Source of the DNA: Novakomyces olei
Lineage: Eukaryota; Ascomycota; Novakomycetes; Novakomycetales; Novakomycetaceae
DNA length: 64,000 nt
Direction of reading: 5' to 3'
Assembly (NCBI GenBank): GCA_016906335.1
Contig: JADEYG010000001.1
Location: 868,001 to 932,000, forward strand
Of the stretch, positions 29,750 to 40,052 are shown in pieces. The stretch's first letter is position 1. Each line of letters begins with the position of its first letter. Both the position numbers and the translations under genes were made by a program. The notes under the pieces are model-generated. The model was not told the DNA's origin. It saw only the letters and a program-made list of their open reading frames with translations, and made no database searches.

Positions 29750-29974
29750 TGGAGGTGGTCGACAGATTCGTAAGGAACGCATTTTATCGCGTTGGATAAT
29801 AGTAAATGTCGATAAATTATAAATGTCGATAAATTATAAATGTCGATAAACAATAGATATCTAAATAATAATAAATGTCTAAATAAAAGGCTATACTCGA
29901 TATTACATTCTTAGGGTTAGGGTTAAATGCTAATAAAATTATTTGAGCAGAAAATTTCGAGATATTGCTGGGCA
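29547..29974. promoter_or_regulatory. divergent promoter SDS3 / NOP15 with telomere-like motif
   Basis: 428 bp. It holds an (AT)n run at 29717-29745, three copies of AAATGTCGATAAATTAT between 29805 and 29850, and TTAGGGTTAGGGTTA at 29911-29925, 50 bases before the NOP15 start. TTAGGG motifs in yeast promoters of ribosome-biogenesis genes are known Tbf1 sites; that Tbf1 acts here is inferred. Confidence 0.55.
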
Positions 29975-30941
29975 ATGGCGACGAGCAGCAAGAGCAAAAT
30001 CAAGAGCGCAGCGCCGCAGACTGCGCGCAAGCGCAAAGCAGAAGCGGGTACTTAAAATTCATTTGCTTTTCTATATAATTATCGGTTTCTGACTTATAGA
30101 TGCTTCAGCAGGCAAGAAACGCAAGGGCTTCTCGGTCGCTGTTGGCAGTGGCCGATTGCCTCCACCGCCGCCAGCAGACACAGAGTCTGACGGGGAGAAG
30201 GTAGTGTTTGACGAAACATCGCTGCAAAATTTATCGGACTCTGGAGCCGAATCCGAAGAGGCGGAGAGTAGCGAGTCGCGCGACGAGTCAGGCAATGAAT
30301 CAGCTAATGATTCAGATGACTCTGGATCTGAGTCGGAGGCTCTCGAGGAGTTTGACGAGCAGCCAGAGCCAGGATTAGGGGTACGGCCGCTGAATGTGTT
30401 GCAGCAAACAGCCACAAAAGCTGCTGCCCGGCAAAAGTCTGTTGGCAAAAAGGCACGTGGAGTAATATACGTGGGGCGTATCCCTCATGGATTCTACGAA
30501 GACGAAATGCGCGGTTATTTCTCACAATTTGGTAATATCACCCGGCTACGGCTCTCGCGTAATAAAAAGACGGGTAGGAGTAAGCATTACGCTTTTATCG
30601 AGTTTGAGCACGCAGATGTTGCGCCGATAGTCGCAGAGGCAATGCACAATTATTTACTTTTGGGCCGTTTGCTCCAATGCTTTGTTGTTCCCACAGAACA
30701 AGTTCATGAAAAGCTGTTTGAAGGCGCCAATAAACGGTATCGTCCAGTTCCTATTGGGAGACGTGTACGCCAAGACCTGGAAAGGCCACGGACGCAAAAG
30801 CAGATGGACCGAATTTTGAGGAGGCGCGGTGAACGGGCGAGGCGTAATAAGGCTGCGCTGGCTGCTGCTGGTATAGATTATGAGTATACTGCGCCATCTG
30901 CGAAGAAGAGCGGCAAGAAATCAAAGGGGGCGGGTTCATAG
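29975..30941 (+). CDS. NOP15: nucleolar RRM protein, Nop15-like
   Basis: Two exons: 29975-30047 and 30100-30941 (304 aa). The 52-nt intron ends TTCTGACTTATAG. The N-terminus is Lys/Arg-rich (RKRKAEAG, KKRKGF), followed by a long Ser/Asp/Glu stretch at about 55-115. One RRM lies at about 150-230: RNP2 is VIYVGRIPHGF and RNP1 is SKHYAFIEF. The block GVIYVGRIPHGFYEDEMRGYF is nearly diagnostic for Nop15/MKI67IP. A helical basic tail with RRRGERARRNKAALAAAGI follows. Nop15 is a 60S ribosome assembly factor that acts on pre-27S rRNA. It is divergent from SDS3 and convergent with SRP68. Confidence 0.92.
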
Positions 30942-31187
30942 ATCAGACTTTATACTAGGTTTTAATTCATTCACTTGTAGTAATATTTTATCATACATTC
31001 TGCGATAGACACGGAGGCTTTTCATAATTTTTATGCCCGCCCAATTTTGTCGCTTTATTTATTTCGTGTTTTACATGACGAAAAGGCTAAACACTCGATA
31101 TGCAGGCAAATGTAATTTTTGTATTTTTGTGGTGTAGTACAGTTATGATTATATGAATTATAATTCTACAGACATGGCTACACATGT

Positions 31188-32939
31188 TCACCGCCTCCAC
31201 AGGCTGCGGAGGAAGCCTTTGCTCTGTGCTACAGGCTCCTGTTGGCCCAATTCCACTTGGCCCGGCTTTTGCTCTAATGGACCAGTGTTTTCGTCCAGGC
31301 CGATAAACCTTGAGGCGATATCAAACACCACCGGCTTGTGAGGAATCGGCTCAAGCTCTAAAGGCAGTCTCACTAGATCCCTTGAAATATCAACCGCCGA
31401 TCTGAAAGTCGCACTCTGCGTCTCTGGCGGATTATCGCCTTCGACCAAAGGTGCGGCGCGATTAGCCGCCTCACTGCGCAAATCAAATGTGGCCAGGACC
31501 TGGTAAGTGGCTAAAAACGACTCTGCCTGTTCCAATGTGCTGCGAATAATGTTAGCGTCAAGCGTCAAGGTACCAGGCAAAACACCCTCCCGATCAAAAT
31601 GCTCTGTTGCCTGATTCAAATACTTTTGGCCCCGTACGCAAAGAGCTAAAGCGTCACGTGCTGCCTCTTGACTCTGAGCAATGTAAAAACAGCGCTGTGC
31701 CCGTACAAAGTTCCCTTTTGCATCCAAGTCAGCGACAAAGGCCTCATCAGCAGCTACTCCGGGCAGTTTATACACGAGATCCAGATCGTTTAAAACAATA
31801 TCGTGCAACTGTACAATATTTAGTAGTAAAGCCGACTTTGTGGGACCAGTGCTAGTATTTGCTTTAGTGGCCGTTGCTATTTGAGCGTGCAAACGGCGTG
31901 CAATCAGCCATTCACGAGCAATTCGGTCGCTCACTACTGTGTGAGAAATAAAAGTGCGAGTAATCATAAGCGGCTCAAGCTCTAGAGTATCAACTTGCCG
32001 GCTCTCTGCCTCGGTCAATGCATGCAAGATTGCTTGCTCTGCCTCTGTGCCAGCGGCCAGTAGCGAGTCAAAGTAGGACTCTAGCGATCGGCCATCTCCG
32101 CCAGCCTTTACATCCTGTGCACTCAAACGTGCCTGTTCCAGTTTCAGTAGGGCAACTGCCACAACAGCGTTTGTCACTGTGACACTGTGGCCCCGCCAGT
32201 CAATCTTAACGGGCGAATTTTCCGATGCGCCTGCGTCGTCGGATTGCATCTCTTTGTCCTTTGCTGCCAGCGATAGTATGTCTCCATTTAACTGGGTAAC
32301 GAGGCGGTACATCTCTTCATCCTTGGCGCGAGGGAAATGCGCTGCTGCCAGGCTCAGAGCGCTAGTAGAGCCCTGTGGCACGTGCTGCCGGTAAGCGGCA
32401 AAGCGTAGAGCCGAGTCCACAGGGTCACATAGTCTAGAGCAGGCCAGGCTGAGGGACTCGTTCTGCGCCATATTGGCCTCGCGCTCAAGCGCTTCAAGAC
32501 CCACACGCGACCCGGAGAGCTGCTCTAGTGCAGAGCCCCATTTGCGAGTCTGTGAGAGGAGCGTTCCCATTACAATGCACTGGTAGACCCGCGTCTGTAG
32601 CAGTGAACAGGCTGAGACGGCTGTTTGTGAGCGCGTAAACTCGGCCAATCGATCAGCGTACTCTGCCGCCCGACGGTACCGTCGCACTACATGCTTGTGT
32701 GAGGAATGGCGCTTTGCACGCAATGCATGGCCCTTGTACAATGCCCGCTCTGCCTGGAACAAAAGAACAAGCGCGAACCGGGGATCAGTGCTTGACGATT
32801 GCGGAGCACTCGGTTTGCGCTGAGCCAGACCGAGCTGCTTTCGCGTCTGTGCGAGACTGCGGCTTAGAAAGGCATTGTAACTGCTGCCAACGAGTTCGTT
32901 GCTCGTACGATGCGCCTCTACCACTGGGAGAATGTCCAT
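31188..32939 (-). CDS. SRP68: signal recognition particle subunit SRP68
   Basis: Intronless, 583 aa. The N-terminal part (about 1-215) is Arg-rich and helical with YNAFLSRSLAQTRKQLGL and HVVRRYRRAAEYADRL, corresponding to the SRP68 RNA-binding domain that remodels the SRP RNA. The middle and C-terminal helical region (VLNDLDLVYKLPGV, then FVRAQRCFYIAQ) contains the SRP72-binding part. SRP68 is part of the cytosolic particle that targets signal-bearing ribosomes to the ER. The length matches the family (about 560-630). The start is the only upstream Met and is followed by DILPVVEAHR. An ATT microsatellite begins 55 bases upstream. Confidence 0.88.
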   Translation of the reverse strand: MDILPVVEAHRTSNELVGSSYNAFLSRSLAQTRKQLGLAQRKPSAPQSSSTDPRFALVLLFQAERALYKGHALRAKRHSSHKHVVRRYRRAAEYADRLAEFTRSQTAVSACSLLQTRVYQCIVMGTLLSQTRKWGSALEQLSGSRVGLEALEREANMAQNESLSLACSRLCDPVDSALRFAAYRQHVPQGSTSALSLAAAHFPRAKDEEMYRLVTQLNGDILSLAAKDKEMQSDDAGASENSPVKIDWRGHSVTVTNAVVAVALLKLEQARLSAQDVKAGGDGRSLESYFDSLLAAGTEAEQAILHALTEAESRQVDTLELEPLMITRTFISHTVVSDRIAREWLIARRLHAQIATATKANTSTGPTKSALLLNIVQLHDIVLNDLDLVYKLPGVAADEAFVADLDAKGNFVRAQRCFYIAQSQEAARDALALCVRGQKYLNQATEHFDREGVLPGTLTLDANIIRSTLEQAESFLATYQVLATFDLRSEAANRAAPLVEGDNPPETQSATFRSAVDISRDLVRLPLELEPIPHKPVVFDIASRFIGLDENTGPLEQKPGQVELGQQEPVAQSKGFLRSLWRR

Positions 32940-32994
32940 CGTGTACTTGTATGAAAGCTGCCTGCCTTTATTTCAAACTTTTTCTTGAAATTGT

Positions 32995-33014
32995 ATTATT
33001 ATTATTATTATTAC

Positions 33015-33073
<59 letters not shown>
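32995..33073. repeat. (ATT)n microsatellite, about 26 units
   Basis: One interruption (ACT) near 33013. It lies in the 270-bp divergent promoter between SRP68 and the LAA2-like gene; it reads as poly-Leu or poly-Asn in artefact frames. Confidence 0.95.
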
Positions 33074-33074
<1 letters not shown>

Positions 33075-33209
33075 GTCGTCCAACTTGCACGAGGAATGAC
33101 GGTGCAGAGGTAACACTGTGCCCAGTCTCGGGCCGGTAAATGTGAGACGCTTGTTGAATTTGCTGTAATTTTAAAGTGGCAACACTCTTCCGCAGGCTCA
33201 ACGTGAAAG

Positions 33210-35046
33210 ATGGAGGCGAAAACGTCCAACAATAAAGAGAATGATGGGCTCGAGACCCGAGCGAGCACTGATCAGGGTAGCAGGGCCAATGTGAATGCGG
33301 AGGACGCAGGTTCTGCGCTGCCGACAGGTGAAGGAGATGTTGTGGTGGAGGAGCAGACCGAGAGTCTTGTGGAGACAGAGATGGAGGGCCCGGGAAGTCG
33401 AGGGGGAAACCGAGAAGTTTTTCCCGGGCAGATAGTGGATGGTCCAGGCGAGGATGTACGCGTCGAGACAATTAGCGATAGCGGTATAGGGCATCGGTCT
33501 GGCGACCGAGCGAACGGACAAGTTGGGCCGCAGGTACAGGAAGACGAGGCGGTGAAGGAGCAGGAATCAGTGGATGGTCAATTGCAAGACCGGGATATTG
33601 TTATTGAAATACCGATGGACAGGAGCGTAGAGATGGAGGAGCAGACATTTACATCCGCATCTAATGATACAAACGAAAACGTGGTCAATGTTGGAGGTGA
33701 GGAGGATGGGAAGGAGGACGATATGGGACAAAATCTTTTGGTTTCGCCGACTGGCCGGGCAAGCCCCAGACACTGTGACAATGATTTGAGCAAAGCCGGA
33801 GCCGAGGACAATAATATTTCGCATTCAGCAAGCGCTCCACTCTCGCCCGGCCGGAATCGATGGAGATCAAGGCAGAAATCTATCTCCGGTCTGGGCGGTG
33901 CCTCACCTTATTCTGAGGATGGCCAGCAGAGCACGATGGTCGCTTTAAGCCGCGAAATTGGGTTACATGAAGATCATCTCCTCACACCCTCGTCCACGCG
34001 ATCAAAACGGCATAGTGTTGTAGGCAGCGATAATGGGGACGATGATACTACCAACAACGACAACGAGACCGAACAAAATGGTGAGATGGAAGAAGGTAAC
34101 GACGATGATGATGATGATGATGATGATTTTGGAGATTTTGGAGATTTCGAAGGTGGAGATGAAGAGCCAGAGGGTAACGTCGTTGACCATCTTCTCCATT
34201 CGTGGGACGTGATGGCTGAGCAGCCGGGAACACGGTCGGCATTGGACGATCTTGTAAACATGATTTACCCTAGTAAAACAAACTTGAATCTCCTGGCAGA
34301 GGAAGCAGGGAGCCAACCGCGCGGCAAGCCAAGTGCTGATACGGACAAAAATAATTCAGATGCAAACAGTGCTATGCTAAAAGGCACTAGCAAAACTCTA
34401 TGGGAGCAATTAAGGACAATGCCGCCCTCGGAGCCAATGGATTGGACTCGGTCAAAAGTGCGAAGACTGTTTTTCGTGTCACTCGGTATTCCCGTGGATC
34501 TCGATGAGATTCATGGAGTTTCAAAGAAATTAAAACGGTTAACCGTTACCCTGTCCGACAGCCACTCAAAGCGGTCTTCCGGTATAGCTAACGGCAGTGC
34601 AGCAAGTGGCGAACGTTCGCTATGGCGCAATATGCAACAGGCTCGTGCGCTGTGCAACGAAATGACACAAGGTACTGAGAATTATATATTTGGGACTTTT
34701 ACGACAAATTTAATGCCTTTCTATCTGTTAAATCTGCGTATTCATCTCTAGATTTGCTTGCCTTTGCCTATCATTCGTTTAACAATTTATATTTCCAGTC
34801 CCATACGCTCCCCCTGTTGGTTAAAGCACTAATCGTCTAGAATCAATTGCGAGTGAGCCACCAAACGCCGTGAGAGATTATATAGAGCGACTGGAGCGTA
34901 TGCTCGTAGTCGTTCGTGAGTGCTTGGAGTATTGGACGATTAAACGAGACATTGCTGCAAGCGATCGGCAGGCGTTTGAGGCGGTGGTGGAGAATATGGT
35001 CGATCGAGCCAAGCGTGTGCGCATCCTCCGCCGACGGCAAAAATAG
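33210..35046 (+). CDS. LAA2: Laa2/aftiphilin-like clathrin adaptor accessory protein
   Basis: Two exons: 33210-34671 and 34841-35046 (555 aa). The 169-nt intron ends CACTAATCGTCTAG; the unspliced reading adds a false tail. The first 280 residues are acidic and disordered. An Asp run is followed by DFGDFGDFEGGDEE near 307, the FGDF-type motif used by Laa2 and aftiphilin to bind the gamma ear of AP-1. A folded C-terminal part (WEQLRTMPPSEPMDWTRSKV and LFFVSLGIPVDLDE) continues into exon 2, which is helical and basic. In yeast Laa1-Laa2 helps recruit AP-1 to the trans-Golgi. The sequence is divergent, so family assignment rests on motif plus C-terminal domain. Confidence 0.72.
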
Positions 35047-35610
35047 GCTATAAACAAAAGCGCAGGTAAAAAGTAAATTGGTATTAAAGCATATTGTTGT
35101 AAATTGCCAGGTGCAATTTAGTACAGTACCACTAAACTCTAAATAATTGCACGCCCGTCCATTATATCCGTGTGGATAAAGTTTATTAGGCTCATGTGCC
35201 CTTTGCAAATTGTACTGCTTCCCACAGTGTTCAAGTAACGGGACATGTTTCGATACACATTTCCACAAGTAATCGCCATACTTTATCCGTTCCCAAACAA
35301 CACGCAAGTAATACGTTGCGTGATGTTTTCTCCTTTAGTCACACTCCTATTTGTCGGCTTATAGTGGTGCGATTTTGGATATTACGAGATAAAAAGGCCT
35401 CGACCGCTAAACACTGAAAAAGTGCAGTGGAGCCTAATTCTCAGCACTCGTTTGACAATAAACCTTTGGCACTCTTTTTCTGTGTGGACTCGGCTGCCGC
35501 TGTTCGATAGCCAATCTCTCTTTTGAAAGTTTCTCTCTGCCAAACGACTGTCGCGTTCTTTGCAAACGATTAATTCGTCCGACTGCCAATCATTCTCGGC
35601 TTCTGCTGAA
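35047..35610. other. LAA2 3' flank and ERG25 promoter
   Basis: 564 bp between two plus-strand genes. The last 150 bases before the ERG25 start are pyrimidine-rich (TTTCTCTCTGCC), which suits a promoter/5' UTR of a highly expressed gene. No RNA gene was seen. Confidence 0.5.
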
Positions 35611-36849
35611 ATGTATGTGTCCCACGCGTTTCTCTCGATCTAGTGTACATGTTTACGCCGTTTATCGCGGTCCGCTCGTGTTGCGCTTTACTTTTAGCTT
35701 TTTCTACACTTTTCTCGCCGACTATTTGGCTGTGCCTGCTTTTTTCTCTTGGCTCTTTACGTCTGCCGAGACCAGGGATGTTCTATTACCACCTGCACTC
35801 TTGACTATATCCGCCTTACGTCCGTTTGCGTGGTGATTGAGTGATATCCATTGTCCCGCTCTATTCAAATTAAGCGTCTTTTATTGAACTCTGCCTAACC
35901 CTGACCCGTTTTTTGATCTGTATCAAGCATCTAACTCTTCAGGAATTCAACTCTAAGTTCGCTGCCGGACTCGTACTCTGCCGTTTTTGCCCGCGTATCC
36001 GAGCTCCATTCCCACCTCTCTCTTGGTGAAAAACTCTGGGCAGCGTACTATACCTGGTTCAACAATGACACACTGGCCACAGGTATTATGTCCTTTTTGA
36101 TGCACGAGATCGTCTACTTTGGCCGCTGTTTGCCGTGGATGGTTATCGATTCTCTCCCCTTTTTCCGTCGGTGGAAGATTCAGCAGCAAAAAGTCCCCTC
36201 CAAGCGCGATCAGTGGGAGTGTACTAAGCTCGTACTCGCTTCTCATTTTACCGTCGAACTGCCCCAAATTTGGCTGTTCCACCCTATCTGTGAAGCTATC
36301 GGCCTTCAAGTCGGTGTGCCTTTTCCCAAATGGACGACAATGGTGCTACAGATTGCCCTGTTCTTCGTGATGGAGGATACCTTCCACTACTGGGCTCACA
36401 AGGCCCTGCACTACGGGCCTTTTTACCGCCATATCCATAAACTGCACCATAAATACTCTGCCCCGTTTGGTCTCGCAGCTGAGTATGCTCATCCGCTAGA
36501 AGTTCTTATCCTGGGAATGGGCACTGTAGGCTCTCCCATGCTTTGGTGCTGGCTGTCTGGCGGCAATTTGCATATTATTACAATGTACATCTGGATTACT
36601 TTGCGGCTGTTCCAAGCAGTTGATGCTCACTCTGGCTACGACTTTCCCTGGTCTCTGAACAAGATTATCCCGTTCTGGTCTGGTGCTGATCACCACGACT
36701 ACCACCATATGGCCTTCACTAACAATTACTCTACCAGTTTCCGGTGGTGGGATCATTTCATGGGCACTGATACAAAGTACAAGCAGTGGAAGAGCCGGCA
36801 GGTAAACGCGCCAGTGACTGAAACTGGTGCTGCTAAAAAGGTGGAATAA
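35611..36849 (+). CDS. ERG25: C-4 methylsterol oxidase
   Basis: Two coding exons inferred: AT at 35611-35612, then 35943-36849; 909 nt, 302 aa. The donor is GTATGT at 35613; the acceptor follows TCTAACTCTTCAG. The intron therefore splits the ATG (AT|G), giving MNSTLSSLPDSYSAVFARVS. A downstream Met at 36088 would lose the conserved block EKLWAAYYTWFNNDTLATG. The di-iron histidine boxes are present: HYWAHKALH, HKLHHKY and HHDYHHMAF. Erg25 is an ER membrane enzyme that oxidises the C-4 methyl groups of 4,4-dimethylzymosterol in ergosterol synthesis, with Erg26/Erg27 on the Erg28 scaffold. A Lys-rich tail (GAAKKVE) may act in ER retention. Confidence 0.93.
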
Positions 36850-37454
36850 ATTATTAGTTACCACATGGGGTTTCAACATTAAACAGTCTGGATTTGCGTC
36901 TGGGATTATCTATAAATTCAGTATTGGCTACAAGGCTAGAGCTGGGGTTGCTGTTTTCTCCTACTAAAGGCTTTACAAGTATCGCAGCGGTCATCGTTTC
37001 TGAGCCGATAGTTTGTTGTGGGCTTGTTTAATCAAATTAGACTTAGAGATTTGTTGGTTTTCTGTTTACCGCAGGCACGGGTATAGGTTACAAAACAAGC
37101 ATCGCTGGACTTGACTTGAACAAAGTTTTGTCTTTTTTTTTTTAAATTAATTTTATTCTATTTATTCTATTTTATTTTATTCCAATGTCGAGCACTAGCT
37201 ATAATTTTTTGCAAAGGTTGCCTGACATGAAAATTTTTCGGATAAGTCCACATTTATTGTTTTTGTTGTATTACTGGCTTTGCACCCGTCTTTCATGGCC
37301 GTGCCGACTTTATGCGGTCCGTATACACGATATAATTTCAATCTACCATTTGTAAATCTGCAAATTCACATAGTACATGAATAATGTTTGCTAGTATTTT
37401 ACTAATGAACGGTCCACGCATAATACAAACGATTCCGACGTATAATCCCCCAAT
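36850..37454. other. convergent intergenic region
   Basis: 605 bp between ERG25 and NHX1. T-rich with TTTTATTCTATT repeats near 37140-37185. No gene was seen. Confidence 0.5.
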
Positions 37455-39638
37455 TTATCGCTTTGGACTTCCACGCAACGGCTGTTCCAGCAAGACGGGT
37501 TTCAGCACACGTTCCTCAAAATCCAGGAACCATCGTGCGTGGTCATCCGTGTTTGAATGGATGATAGAGCCAATGCCATGAAACGAACTGTTTGAGGCGC
37601 TTTGCCCAGGCGTGACCTGACCGGAAGGAATTCTTGTCCCTGATCCAGCAGAAGCAAGAGGAGGCAGATCTGAAGCTGAGGAATCAATTGATTCCCTTCG
37701 TGTCGACGAAGAAGAAGCAATTCCTGCAGAAGAAAGCTTTCTCGCAGTCGAGACTGCCGACAAGTCTTTTGAATTATCAGCAAGAGCAGAAGAGTTTGAA
37801 GGCTTTCCCGCCGGCTCCAGTGGAATCGCCTCAGCAGTAGCAGGTTCGGCTAAATCGTCTTTACTGCTGTCACTACTGCTGCTGCTCCCGCCAAGCGTGC
37901 TTGCTCGAGCATAAGCCGGCAGCCCTGCCGTTTCAATATCAAACTCGTCATCGCTCTCCAAGTCTTCAATAACGCCAGTTCGAATCCCGAGAATTTCCAG
38001 CATTCGTGCAGTAGTGCCTCCAAATACAATGACAGTCAAGACAACCACTACCAGGATTGTTGCCTTAAGTGACGGAGCATACTCTCCTTCAAGTCCGGCT
38101 GCTAAAGCTACGCCGACAGCTCCTCGAAGTCCCGCCCAAAACAGCATTACCTGGTACGAGTGTGGAAGTTCTTCGGGATCGAGTGGATGCCGATGCTGAA
38201 GTACCACGTTTACTACTCGAGAAATCGGAAAGACTGCGAGGTACCGTGCTGCACAGACGGCCAGCTAAGAAGGAGTTAGATAAATTCCGATGAAACCGAC
38301 TCTTAGTTTTTTATTTTATTTTAATTTATATCTTTTTTCATACCGTTGTGACAAGAATAAGGAGGGGCTTGAATATAAAATCGACCTCTGTGAACAAGGA
38401 AATTCCTAGGTAGATAAAAATAAAGTTCTCCGAGAGTTGTGCCAGTGTTTGAAAGATGTACTTTGTGCTGAGCTGTGTGCGCCGGGACATGTTGTAGTAG
38501 GCATAATGCTTGAGTGTTATACCACAAAACAGGAGACTCACAATTCCTTATGATTAGTATATGCTAGTCATTTCATCATATGACGGTAGTCGAAAAAAGT
38601 TGAGCTGGCGTAGTGCATACACACCAGTACATGATGAAGCCAGTAGCGTAGTAGTCCAAAACTAAAAAACCAAAGGAAGCACAATCATACCCGACATCTG
38701 GCAACCATTGGAAAAGAGATACGATGCATAAGCCAGTAATAAGATAAGGCAAGTTTCGATGTTGGGATAACGCCTTAAATGAGAGTGTTTCAAAAGCAAA
38801 GCTGCAAATATTCCTACAAGCACGCCAATGACAAGACTCACAATGAAAGATACCAAAAATATGCCAACTCCCTTGAACAAGCTGACCATATGCATATCTT
38901 TCCCGTGAAACTGTTGTAAAGTTTCAAACATGACGATAGAAACGGCATCGTTTAAAATACTTTCACCAAAGATAACGGTATACAGTTTCGGGTCCACCTT
39001 GTAAGTATTGAAAATAGCCAAAATAGTGACGGGGTCAGTGGCACTTAGTGTGGCACCCACACTTAAAGCCTCAACAAACGATATATTAACCTTTTCCAGC
39101 CCGAGTACGGTCCAAGCAAAGACAAGGATTCTGAAGGTTAGAGCATTCACGAAACAAGCACATACCCAATGACAATAGCGGAAAGAAAAGTTCCGGCAAA
39201 CGCAAACGTCAGAATTGTCCCAATATTCCTGAAAAAGTTTGCCTGCTTGAGCTCGTAGCCAGAATTGAGGATAATCGGCGGCAGCAAAAGGTTAAAAAAG
39301 TACGTGTAATGGAACGAGACCATTTGCTGGATTGCCAGTCCCGGCGATACCCGGATAATAAGCCCTACAACCATGCCTGCAAGACAATTGCAATTTAATA
39401 TTGTACGGCACTGCAGCTGAAACCTTACCCGCGAAAATGGAGATGACCGTCTCATGAACGGCCCGGATCCGTTTGAGCTGCAAGTAATAGCTTGTAAGCA
39501 GCGCGCCAATCAAAAGCGCGACCAGGATAAAAAGAGCCCATGAAGAATATAATTCTTCAAGAGCGGGATCCTTGTTTGGATCTTCCGCCTCTGTATCGCG
39601 ACGAAATAATTCTAAAGCTTGTCTTGTTAAAAGCGCTC
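37455..39638 (-). CDS. NHX1: endosomal/vacuolar Na+(K+)/H+ exchanger; 5' end unresolved
   Basis: Exons: about 39638-39429, 39376-39166, 39130-38691, 38546-38344 and 38264-37455; all joined phases agree. The visible protein covers SSWALFILVALLIGALLTSYY, ETVISIFAGMVVGLIIRVSP, the amiloride-motif segment FFNLLLPPIILNSGYELK, the ATDPVTILAIFN block, FGESILNDAVSIVMF and WAGLRGAVGVALAA, all standard for intracellular NHE exchangers (Nhx1, human NHE6/9). The C-terminal 170 residues are Ser-rich and cytosolic. It exchanges protons for Na+/K+ in late endosomes. The first exon shown has no Met and is closed upstream by TAA, so an upstream exon with the start must exist between 39640 and about 39850; I could not fix it. 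Confidence 0.88.
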
Positions 39639-40052
39639 TTTAAAAAAACTTTGCAGCCTACGGAACATTTCTTTGGCCTTTAACCTGCGCGTCAAAACGC
39701 GTTTTGAATCGGTCGTCGATTTACCCGCTCTTTGCCCGAGTTTATAGTGAAAGCTGCACGGCCTTATGCCATGTCCGCTCGTGCTGCGCGTATAGGTAAC
39801 AGGAATATATATAGCCAGAGCAATGTACTGCAATTGTTATACACTTTTATTGCATTAGTTTAAATTATCATTATGGCACGCGTGTGCATCATTATTATCA
39901 GCTATTATTATTACCATTTATCAGATATATTATTAATTATTACCGGATTATCAGATATCATTATTTGTATTACCAGAATTATCAGATTAGGCCGCACCGT
40001 ACGGCGGGGAAAATGGTTCACTAGCGTATTGCCGTCAGGTGTCAATGGTCCA
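39639..40052. promoter_or_regulatory. divergent region NHX1 / sucrose-type transporter
   Basis: 414 bp. It should contain the missing first exon of NHX1 (minus strand) and both promoters. AT-rich with TTATTATTACCA repeats at 39885-39980. An upstream ATG at 40045, out of frame with the transporter, overlaps its start and could act as a short uORF. Confidence 0.45.

Noticed and set aside
32699-33471. Poly-Leu and poly-Asn ORFs
   Set aside because: Products of the ATT microsatellite in the SRP68/LAA2 promoter, and antisense to both genes.
34681-34751. C-terminal extension of the LAA2-like gene to 34751
   Set aside because: It reads through a donor (GTACTG) into intron sequence; the downstream exon at 34841 gives a coherent basic helical end in phase.
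36088-36849. ERG25 starting at the Met of GIMSFLMHE
   Set aside because: This loses the conserved block before it, which is open in frame up to a good splice acceptor at 35942.
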